Shown: piece after piece, positions 11,014-20,020 of the stretch
How the letters are laid out: the number at the start of each line of letters is the position of its first letter
How positions within the stretch are numbered: position 1 is the first letter of the stretch
Assembly: GCA_037178625.1 (NCBI GenBank)
Contig: CM074135.1
Location: forward strand, 3,040,001 to 3,104,000
Length of the DNA: 64,000 nucleotides
DNA from: Skeletonema tropicum
Taxonomy: Eukaryota; Bacillariophyta; Thalassiosirophyceae; Thalassiosirales; Thalassiosiraceae
Reading direction: 5' to 3'
Translations under genes and position numbers: made by a program
Notes under the pieces: model-generated
Databases searched by the model: none
Told to the model about the DNA's origin: nothing
Seen by the model: only the letters and a program-made list of their open reading frames with translations

Positions 11014-12068
11014 TTGAAATCAGCTTTTGCTTTGCAAACGGCTCAGCCGGACCAAAGCCAAAACCCTCTCAATCCTCTATGGAGAATATAACGGCCCCCA
11101 GTCAAAGTCACCAACCAACACTAGTTGCCGCGACGAAACATTCAACTCATTACTAAATTGTGCAGATGATACTACTATACTTCGGACCGGAGTAGCTAAC
11201 AATTGCAATTGACATCAATTGAGGACGATGATTCCGCATCACCTAAACCTAACCTAACAGTTCCCCCATAGATAGCCCTACGTAAACTTACGTGCGTCCA
11301 AATAAGCTAAAAACTAAAAAAATCACATCAACAGCTAGCTCCACACTCACGCCTCTCTGTAGAAGTGGGAAGCTGTTGTTGTCGAGAGCTGTGGTGGTGA
11401 AGATCAAAGTTGTTGATATTGTGAAAGTCCTCCCCATGAGAGATGCCGATGAACTGAGCTTTGAAGCCAAGCCCAAGCCGTCCCAATCCCAATCGAGGTC
11501 ATCAAGCAATCCAGAACCACATCAGATTCAGATTCAGATTCAGATTCAGATACAGATACAGATACAATGACATGAACAAGAGACGGAGACGGGATCGGGA
11601 TGCTTTTGCTTGCACATCCAAGGAAAGAAGTAGAAGTAGAAGTAGGAAGAGACGTTTCGCGGCGGCGGCGGCGCGGGCAAAGGAAGGCATCTTGGAGAGA
11701 TTTAGGCTATGGATAGGATATTTTGTTGTTTGGTGAATTAATTATGTGGAGGTGTTTATCGCCCCGTTGCTTGCTCTATGTAATATTATTTGGCACCAAG
11801 TAGCAAGTTGGGAGAATGTGCGTGTGTGTGTGGCTTCAAGCTGAGGCCCAAGGCGAATCCAAAAAACAGCTGTACCTGTATCTTTCATTGGGTAAGTTTT
11901 CCACATACGAAGGAGCCCGTACAAAATGCCCTTGGCTTGAAGATCCGGAGAATTCATCTTGACTATTTTAGCCAAATGAAGCTAGCAATTTACCTCAGAA
12001 ATTAAGATACTTACCTTTTTCACCAATAGATCTCTCTACAGCAGCGGTGATCAAAAATGCATGGGTCA

Positions 12069-12100
12069 ATTAGGCTGGTCCCCACCATCTCCGAATACGA
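12069..12100 (+). repeat. Isolated TIR of the GGTCCCCACC / ATACGAAT element family
   Basis: GGCTGGTCCCCACCATCTCC followed by GAATACGAATT matches the termini of the elements at 36201 and 46384. No partner end was found nearby, so this is probably a relic. It is preceded by TTA, as would fit a TA-rich target. Confidence 0.45.
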
Positions 12101-12736
12101 ATTGTATCTACGAATTATCCTAAATAATATTGTGTATCTGAATGAGCGGCAACTTAAGGAAGTCACAGGGGTATCTTTGATTTTAGAATTAGAATGCCGA
12201 CCCCGTGCCCGTGCCTGCTAGAAGAAGGCGATGGGGTCGGCGGCAGATTCGTCTACATGCAGAGTGTAAAGAGACAGATCGGAAAGATAGGTGTGATCTG
12301 ACATGCAAATGGCTTCAAGATCAGATTCGGAAGATAGCAATTTACAATATCTATTCTATCCAGATGACGTCAAGTCACGCGCAATCCAAGAACTCCAAAT
12401 CGCACCAAGACGCTCCAGAAAAAGAACACCACCGATTAAACTGCTTGTGTTTTCAGGAACTGGTACCTCCGCTGTAGGATCCTACTGAAAGCACCCTCAA
12501 CACGCGTCTCTTGATCAGCAAGAAAGAGCACGTGCTGCACTAGCTGACTACCGACCTGTGTTTTCAGGAATTGGTATCAATCCTACATCTACATAATTCT
12601 ACGTTGGTGCACATTTTGATCGAGTTCGCTTCATTTTCATCCTCGCGTTGTTGTTGTTGCTCGTCCAAACAAACAGATTTCATAATTTTCATTCTGAAAC
12701 AAAAAGCAGAACACATACGATAGCTCTTATCTCAAC

Positions 12737-14144
12737 ATGAAGGCTCAACTCTTCGCCACCGCCGCCCTAGTGCTTCTCGACGTCATCCCCGGCGCTCTCT
12801 CTGCCAAAGTAAGCTCAGACAGTCGATCTATTGATTTTTGTTGTGGTTGTGTAACCCCGTTTGCTCATGTGCTCACACATCTCTTTGTCCCTTATCGTCA
12901 TCACATCATAATATTATCTCTACATCTACAGACGCAACTCCGTGGCGTCAACGGCCAAGTGTATGGTCAGGCTCCCTAAAAATGGCTAATTTATCTGTTC
13001 TCAGCCGCTAATGGGGATAACCTACCCTTTTATACGCTTAAAATGCTCGTCTCTACTGTACGTTTGCTTTCAAATCCTACATAAAAATTTGGCAACCCCT
13101 TTTTGTGACTTCCAGAACGAATTTTGCGACAATTCTTTTTTTAGCGCAAACCGTCGTAATTAGTAGAATCGCGCTATGGAGCCCAAAATTACTATTTTTT
13201 CGCTCCGGTACCTTTAAAGTGGTTGCCAATACCTAACTTGAAGTTGTTACCCTTGACACGTCACAGATCAGTTTAGTCTGTCTATGTGACAGTAACTGGC
13301 ACCAATGTACTTATTCCTCACTACGGTATGTAAAACTGAGTCTTTTGCCCTGACTCACCTCCGATTATGGCATCTAAAACGACACAACCATGGTGAAAAT
13401 GGGCTCCCTACGACTAGACATAACTCAGTAACTACTAGGATGTTGACCCTATTTCAAAGCGTCAATGTTATTTATATTATCTGTAGAAGCTCATTGATAC
13501 CTCACTCGTCTACTAACTCCCGTTATTGAAGCCAAAGGTAGGATTTGAGGGCAAACGTACAGTATGAGCTTGTTCCAAATCAATGAGTTGCTTCCAAAAA
13601 TAAAAAAATATTTTGTTAGCCCCATTCCGTAGCTTGCCTTGGGGGTTAACCCCAAAAAAGAAGCCCCATCTCCAATTTACCCTGGTCTTCAGCTCCATAT
13701 CACAATTCATTTCACCACGATTCAAAACCTTGCCAAGCAAAGCATGGATTTGAACTCCTCTCACTCTCAGCTTTCCAACGCTATGTTGATCACTTCTTGA
13801 AGTCAAATACTCATTGAGAACAGATTTGCTGGGGAGCCTGACCATACACTTAGCCCAACCTTGCCACCGACTTCGAAGATCAACTCGACTCTTACGACTT
13901 TGAGACGGAGCCTTATGATGAGGAGTTTCTTCATGATATGATGGGTTGTAGATTTATTGGTGAAAGAACTGGGTGCACTCACACTCCAGGTTGCCGTTGG
14001 CGCAGGAACAGATGTGCCCCTGGTCTTAGCTATGAGGATGAAGACTTTCTTGAGTATAATTATTGCCCTACACTTCCTTCGCAAGGAACGTGCCTTGCCG
14101 CTGGTTGCAAGTGGCGCAACAACAGTTGCCGCCGCCGTCGTTAG
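12737..14144 (+). pseudogene. Small secreted Cys-rich protein gene, split by a transposon
   Basis: Exon 1 (12737-12808) encodes a clean signal peptide, MKAQLFATAALVLLDVIPGA plus LSAK. A 123-nt intron (GTAAGC..ACAG) leads to exon 2 at 12932. After seven codons (TQLRGVN) the gene is broken by the element at 12953-13855 with a CAAC duplication. Coding resumes in the same frame at 13860 (LATDFEDQLD...) and runs to TAG at 14142-14144, 94 codons after the element. That part has an acidic Tyr/Asp-rich linker and two similar Cys modules (GCRWRRNRC and GCKWRNNSC, each preceded by another Cys pair). Without the element the protein would be 125 aa. With it, translation ends six codons into the insert. 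An in-frame acidic stretch continues after the TAG to about 14259, so the stop may be a second lesion. Secretion is inferred; function unknown. Confidence 0.75.
12953..13855. mobile_element. TIR transposon (903 bp, non-autonomous) with 4-bp target duplication CAAC
   Basis: The left end GGCCAAGTGTATGGTCAGGC and right end (reverse complement GGCTAAGTGTATGGTCAGGC) form terminal inverted repeats, flanked by CAAC on both sides (12949-12952 and 13856-13859). The same termini bound the large insertion at 34468-44338. Sub-terminal similarity extends further inside (CTGTTCTCA..., and GAAAGCTGAGAGTGAGAGGA on the reverse strand). No transposase is encoded, so it must depend on an enzyme in trans. The superfamily is uncertain; 4-bp duplications occur in several cut-and-paste groups. 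Confidence 0.8.
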
Positions 14145-14538
14145 TCTAATTCTTATTCTGAGGCTGAGGATGAAGACTTTGACTTCGACCTTGACGCTTC
14201 TCCCGGCGATGATATTTACTCTGAAGATGAATTCGACTATGACTATGATGGAAGAGGATGAAGATTAAATGAATCGCACTAATTATGCAATTGGGGCGTA
14301 AACTGAGACTGAGAGGTACTTCAAGTGAAGGACCAAGGAGCAGATTGAGACAAGATGAATTTACGTGCGTGTATAAGTGGTGATTATATGCACTAAATTT
14401 AAACAGGATACTACTACTAAAGTACTCTTCGCAAGATTATTCAAGCCTAAATACTTATCCTTATCACCATCATCTGTATGTATCGTATCTCTCTCGATAA
14501 TACTTCTTATGCGATGCATGCATGTACTTGGGTATATC

Positions 14539-14914
14539 ACGGGAACCTGGGGTTGACACGTCTTGCTGAGAGATTTGTCAAGAGCTTGCCAGGAGTTTCA
14601 AGTCGTGTTTCACAAAATCTAGCGTTGAGGTGCGTTGAGGTTGATTTCTGATGGCCTGTTCCGTCAAAAACTTGCCGCCGACGCCACAGATTGGCCATCT
14701 GACACGGTGCGCCGCCAAGCAGCATGTCACTCGTGGCGGTGGCAGCACGCAAGTTTTGACGTTGGCGCAAGTTTTTGACGGAACAGGCCATCAGAAATCA
14801 ACCTAAACGCACCTCAACGCTAGATTTTTGAGAACCACGACTTGAAACTCCTGGCAAGCTCTCGACAAATCGGCTGCTAACAAAAATCAGCCACTGTCAA
14901 CCCCAGGTTCCCAT
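14539..14914. mobile_element. MITE with long TIRs and 9-bp target duplication
   Basis: A 376-bp element flanked by GGGTATATC (14530-14538 and 14915-14923). The termini read AYGGGAACCTGGGGTTGACA. The arms are inverted copies over more than 100 bp, including GATGGCCTGTTCCGTCAAAA and its complement, with a ~90-bp central loop. Long TIRs plus a 9-bp duplication are typical of Mutator-like (MULE) derivatives. No coding capacity. Confidence 0.8.
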
Positions 14915-14935
14915 GGGTATATCCCAACCATTTTG

Positions 14936-14959
14936 AAAACGGCACTTTGGTGCCGTTTT
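14936..14959. repeat. Perfect hairpin AAAACGGCAC-TTTG-GTGCCGTTTT
   Basis: Ten-base stems around a 4-base loop. An identical sequence occurs at 16529-16552 and a compensated variant (AAAACGGCATCGAAATGCCG plus TTTT) at 16716-16739. The T-run after the stem would resemble a terminator, but all three arms are symmetric, so it could act on either strand. Confidence 0.6.
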
Positions 14960-16528
14960 GCCAATGGGCTCAGAACCGCAAGGGCATGAACACGACCGCC
15001 CAAGTTTTTTGCCCGCCAAAATATCTATGAATTCCTACGTGAAATTGAAAATCTTAGTAGCCGAGTACCGCCTACCGATTTTGCTAGCTTTTTGCAGGCA
15101 CAAGCACAACATCATCATAACAAAAGCATTGACAATAGCCTCCGCTGCTAAGCCTACTCTCCGCACACCAACCAATAACATCAATGTTATTTCGATAATA
15201 CTCTTGTCACTTCAAGCCAGATGCGGGTACATGATGTCGTGGGCGGCACCATCTCGGAGAAATTATTGTTCCAATAGGCAGCGCAAAATCTGAGACAAAA
15301 CTCTCCGCCCAAGTCTATAATGGCCGTATAATAAGTATTACGTGCCAAATAAAAGGGTTGCATCGCGATCAATGAATATGCAACATACGTTGGACGTCTT
15401 TTGGGACTTGAATAGGTCAAAATCGTTTGGAATCACTGATAACTGACAGATGATCATTCCACCGGTGATTCCACATCAAGAATATATAACAATCAACCTC
15501 ATGGACAAAAGAAACAAATTTGTGGCTTTCTACACAATGTCAATAATATAGACGAGTATAATGGATGGTTATAGTGCTACACTGCAGCGATATTAATATG
15601 GAATAAGTGGTTTTCTTTCATAATTGATGAAGTCGTGTGACTGATTATGATGTCATTAATTACTATTAATGTGATGTTTAAGTAACTCGACATAGTCCTT
15701 TTCACATCCTCACATGATACCTATCAAATAAAAGCTATTGCAACAGTTGATAGCCACCAAAGAGTGTTTCTTTCATCGAAATTTGGTTGATGTTGTGTCC
15801 ATTGGAAACAAATATTTTTGCGTTCTTGATGCATTACTTGTAGGAGCTACGGCGGCCTTTCATACCACTTCCAATGGGCTCAATTGTTGGCCATAACCAT
15901 AGTTTTGAACAAGGGTAAGGAAGGATGGCTTGGATACAATGTTTGCGGTTATCGAAAGGCAGTAAAGTTGATAGTGTGGAGTGTTATCGTGATGCCTTTG
16001 AACGAGGTGCTACTTGTTGTGTATGTGGCGTCTCCGGACGAATTATCAGCCGCCAAGGCACTGATACATCGTCATGAGTGTAATCGATAGGCGATAGGGT
16101 ACTATATGGTGGAGTTGGCCGCATATGCTGTCAATCTCTTCTTCGTTCCTCATCGGCTCGGAGCATCGTAGGATAGAGTCTACGTGCCCACGTGAGGGCC
16201 CCTAAATCCTAGCAGGTATCCAAAGTGCCCTTTTTTAATGCTGAACTACAAATATTGCCATGCGTTCCTATCTGAAAAAGGGCATATCGGATTATCAAGA
16301 CGGCTGAGTATTTAATAGTAGTTCGATAGGGACGCAGTCATACCACATGGTGTTGTGCAACTTTTGTGGTGGTGGGTGTTGATGATGAAAAACGGGCGGC
16401 CCGCCGGGGATGCCCGATTCGCGGGTCATCCAGAATGAACACAAGTGGATTTTTTGGCTCAAAATGAAGTATGAGTTCCTCCGTTAATTTTATTTTGTAC
16501 TTAGAAAGTTGGATTAGGCGGTCGTGTG

Positions 16529-16552
16529 AAAACGGCACTTTGGTGCCGTTTT
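16529..16552. repeat. Perfect hairpin, second copy
   Basis: Identical 24-mer to 14936-14959 (AAAACGGCACTTTGGTGCCG plus TTTT). The flanks differ, so only the hairpin is conserved. Confidence 0.6.
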
Positions 16553-16715
16553 TCTACTCCGACTTGTTAGTGTCAAAGCTAGCGAGTAAAGTACAGCTCC
16601 TTTTGTGTTTTCCCTCACAAACCTGTAGCCCTTCTACGAAAGAAAGTTACCTTAAGGCCACACAATGGCTCATGCTTTGTTCTTACAATTGCACGAGGCC
16701 TTCGTCGGAGTAGCA

Positions 16716-16739
16716 AAACGGCATCGAAATGCCGTTTTG
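16716..16739. repeat. Hairpin variant with compensated stem
   Basis: AAAACGGCATCGAAATGCCG plus TTTT: the stem keeps AAAACGGCA/TGCCGTTTT while the inner pair and loop differ from the other two copies. Stem conservation with a changed interior suggests that structure, not sequence, matters, or that it is a short repeat prone to gene conversion. Confidence 0.55.
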
Positions 16740-17318
16740 CCTCTCACGTACATACTTTTACTGATTCAGGATCTTGCTGGTGGGTACCGCTCAGACTCTT
16801 CGACGCCTTCACCGTGGCTTCTCATCCATCCGACAGCTGGCTGGCATCCTTTACATATTTGTCCTTTGGCATCTTCATATATATACTCCTTCTTATCTGC
16901 ATCTGCATCTACTGCCCTGCTTCCGAGGGGGAGAATAGGAATAGAAAACTATCTATACATATACAGATACAGCAGAACTGGGCAGTGAACAGTGAAGCCG
17001 GCAGCTGGCAGCTGCAGCGATCTCTTTGAGTCTTCTCTGCGCCATTGAAATTATTATGGTACAATACGGCTAATCTCAGACGTATGTACTTAAAAATTTC
17101 TGTTACATAATCTACGGCGAATTTGAGGCTACGATAGGAATTGTCCCTTTACGTACTGCCAAAAAAGCGATTGTTCGTTAGGAATAGTACTTGAAGTTAA
17201 TTCTGTTCCACCTTAAGTAGTTCAATGCCACTGTGAGGGGGATCACGGAAAATCCAGATGAGACGCGGATAGTTGGGACAGGCGAAACCAGCACGATGCT
17301 TTTCTTGGTGATAGTAAC

Positions 17319-17371
17319 AGTACTACGTATTTTACCGCTGCACAGAAAGAACCCAAAGACCCACATACATC
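17319..17371 (+). promoter_or_regulatory. Conserved upstream block, degenerate copy
   Basis: TACGTATTTTACCGCTGCAC followed by AGAAAGAACCCAAAGACCCAC is a diverged form of the block at 2959, 4720 and 33743. It ends about 115 bp before an ATG at 17489, the same spacing as before the real genes. The gene behind it seems to have decayed (see 17489-17960). Confidence 0.4.
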
Positions 17372-17488
17372 TAGCACAAAATCAAGTAGCAAGCACATCT
17401 CTCTCTATCTCTCTAGAGCACAAAGATGAGCACAACCAGCACAATTCTAGCACAAACATAGTCTGCAATTTCATCTCTCATATAATAA

Positions 17489-17960
17489 TGCCACGCCGAC
17501 CATCTAGAGAAAGTCGATTTGACTATGTCAGCGAATTATCAGTAACATCTTTCTGTTTCTGTACATGTACAAGAATGGTGACGTTGATGTTGATGTCTCT
17601 TACAATCTGGATTTGGATTTAAGCGATAATTTTTCTTCCGCAGAGGTGATCATCGATGACTATTCCGCCGGTGCGGTGGTTCTTCCTCGGGAGAGGAAGA
17701 TTGTACTTCCGCCTGGAGCGTGAAGAGGAATCATTATCTCCAGCTCCAGAGGAAGAGGAGGCAGTGATCTAGACTGGAGAGGATGAAGGAGAGAGTAGTG
17801 CTGCAAAGAGAATGACTGCTCCTCAAGCAGTAGTGACGAGTCTGAAAATACTTCTTTGGATGGAGATGGGGTTGGGGATGAAAAGTGTAACGACGAAAGT
17901 TGTATAGCCACTGTTCCAGCGAGCAGCGTCATTCTCGCAACTCGCACTGCATGCAGCACG
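17489..17960 (+). pseudogene. Possible decayed gene with an acidic N-terminus
   Basis: The ATG at 17489 opens a short frame. A second frame from about 17579 reads DVDVDVSYNLDLDLSDNFSS and ends at a TGA near 17722. It is followed by a Glu-rich stretch (SPAPEEEEA). Acidic starts are typical of the LRR genes in this window and the upstream block is present, but no LRR homology follows. This is a tentative call based on position and composition. Confidence 0.25.
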
Positions 17961-18228
17961 CGTTTGTCACGCTAGAGCTCATTCCTATTTCAAATAGCAT
18001 TTCTTTGGGCCAGTTTCGTCTGTTAAACTTTTGCTCTAAATCGATGAAATAGTCTCTTCATAAAATTATTAGTTTGGGATGTTTCGTCAAGACGAAAAGC
18101 GAAAGGCGAAGTCATCCGCAGTCCAGTCCATTTATTTACCCTTGGTCCAGTCCCTATCTAACCGCGCGCTTCTCGCTTCTGTGTAATGTATTGTACACTC
18201 TTCTGTCGAGAGTCTGCCGCGAGCAAGA

Positions 18229-19538
18229 ATGGTTGGCGACGGCGACGATGGCGATCCCTCTGAGGATGACAGCAGCTCTCAGTGCAGCAATAGCGATAAG
18301 GTATCATCTTCAGAACGGTGGCGGTTAGGATCGGGGAAGACAATCAGACGCGTTTTATTGCTGACGATAGTGATGTCCAAAACGTCAGTGATAAGGATTG
18401 GACAAAGCTGGGGCGATGTATATCAAAGAGCACTACCTTTACAAAGATAGCTCTGTTTGGGGGCGCCCTCAACGATCAAAGGATATCTTGTTTATTTCAG
18501 GGACTGACGAAGAGCGACACTATGGAGCATGTGGATTTTTCAGATAATGGATTAAGCGTGGCAGGAGTTCGCAGCATGGTGCCATTTTTACAGAATTCAA
18601 ACAATCTCATGCATTTGGATCTCACGAGCAACAATATTCAATCGGAAGGATTCAATTTATTGATACGGGCATTGCATGATAGCCCAATAGAGGAGCTGCA
18701 TTGTGAGGATTGCGGCATTCATTCTATCGAGATTGACAACGAGTATATTCCTCAACATTTGAAGAGGTTACATTTAGATGGAAACAACATTGACGCTGAT
18801 GGGTGCCGTGAATTAGCAAAATTGCTGCAGGGGGGAGATACTATGCTGGAATATCTAGGTCTTTCTCACAATAAGGTTGATTGCCACGGGGTGGAACTTC
18901 TGGTGGATGCCCTTCAAAACAACACATCGCTGATGCATCTAAATTTACGTGGGAATGATGGCATATCCAACCAAGGAAAAGTAATGTTGCTGAAACTAGT
19001 GAATAACATCTCTAGCATCGAAGCAACGCTGCAATCCAACCATACCTTGAGGTATGTCACAGTGGACCCATTGGTTACAATGAAAGGCATAGGTTATATT
19101 GAGGCGCATGTCTTTACGGCTATTTCTATCAACCGAGAAGAAGGCAACCCATACGCAGCTGGCAGGGAGAAGGTAATCAAGTCGCAGCTACATACCGGTG
19201 TAAGAGCAGAGTTGACAGAACTACAGGGAGTAAGTCATTCTGTGTACAGTGAGATCAACCCTCTTCACTTACCCGAAGTTCTGTCGTTGATACATCGTCA
19301 TCATGGGCAGGGAGAATTCTTCTTGGCGTTATCATCGTCAATAATGACATTGCTCTCCACTGTAAATATGATGAAGTGCATCCAACAAGAAAGGGCGCAT
19401 CACAAGGCCATAATAGCTAAGCATGCAGCTATAGTGGCTGCGCTAGACGTCAAGCTCAAATCGATGGGAGAATCATCAGATGGGAACGAAATTAACAACG
19501 AACTTGAGCCTCAAAGCAATAAAAGGCGACGGTATTGA
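18229..19538 (+). pseudogene. Leucine-rich repeat protein, LRR gene 3, with a frameshift near the 5' end
   Basis: From about 18318 a frame of ~405 codons carries the whole LRR family plan: entry segment (SDKDWTKLGRCISKSTTFTK), RNI-type repeats (LDLTSNNIQSEGFNLLIRAL, LHLDGNNIDADGCRELAKLL), the YSEINPLHLPEVLSLIHRHH region, a C-terminal helix and a basic SNKRRRY tail. No ATG opens this frame upstream; an in-frame TAA lies at 18297. The only good start is the ATG at 18229, whose product (MVGDGDDGDPSEDDSSSQ) matches the family's acidic N-terminus but runs in another frame. The two frames must join between 18300 and 18330. A GT..AG pair there would give an intron of only ~28 nt, so a 1- or 2-bp indel, or a sequencing error, is likelier. 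If the indel is an artefact, this is an intact gene. Confidence 0.75.
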
Positions 19539-20020
19539 TAGTGGGGGCTCTTGGGTGGAGCTTGATAGGTAATGTGTGACATCAGCTAATGATGATATGA
19601 TGATCTATTACATTACACAAATACTCCATTAGTGCTCTGCCGTCTTGCTCCTTGCGCCATCGTAGCATACTGCGTTTGACCTACGGGTCGAACGCTTTTG
19701 GGATTGGAAATCCTCTCTCTCGAGATGACTGCTCTCTCCGTGAAGGAGGGAACGCTAAAGAGGAGCCAAATGAGAACGTTCTATATAGTATTGTCCATAC
19801 CAAGAAGGCGAGGAAGAATTCAGGTAGTTAATGTTCTGATCGCAGAATAAATGTGGAATGGGGGCAATACAGCAGAGGATTTCGTTGCGGGTTGTGAGAA
19901 ATATGCCAGAGAGATCGTGACGATCTGATAGAGACATCCATTACATAAACACACTTAGTTTAGACTGAATCAAACCCCACTGTACATAGAATCATTCACA
20001 TAAACGATCGCTCATTAACA
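19539..20020. other. Short intergenic region between convergent genes
   Basis: This lies between the end of LRR gene 3 (plus) and the end of the PDZ-IQ gene (minus), so it should contain both 3' ends. No coding or repeat signal is recognised. Confidence 0.4.

Larger units (their letters stand above)
10601..12736. other. Gene-poor stretch with short repeats
   Basis: I find no convincing gene. Contents include a 30-bp SINE 3' end (10984-11013), a GATTCA/GATACA microsatellite (11523-11565), a GAAGTA run near 11628-11650, and one end of a TIR element (12069-12100). The phrase TGTGTTTTCAGGAAYTGGTA occurs twice (about 12448 and 12553). An open frame at 12309-12488 (MASRSDSEDSNLQYLFY..., 59 aa) is possible as a small gene or an exon whose 3' end is the TTTTCAG at ~12455, but nothing confirms it. 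Confidence 0.35.
14960..17318. other. Gene-poor stretch with hairpin repeats
   Basis: No gene with recognisable features. A 68-codon frame at 15884-16090 (MLAITIVLNKGKEGW...) has no support beyond being open. The notable content is the pair of hairpins at 16529 and 16716. A partial SINE 3' end (CAGACGTATGTACTTAAAAA) lies at about 17077-17110. Confidence 0.35.
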
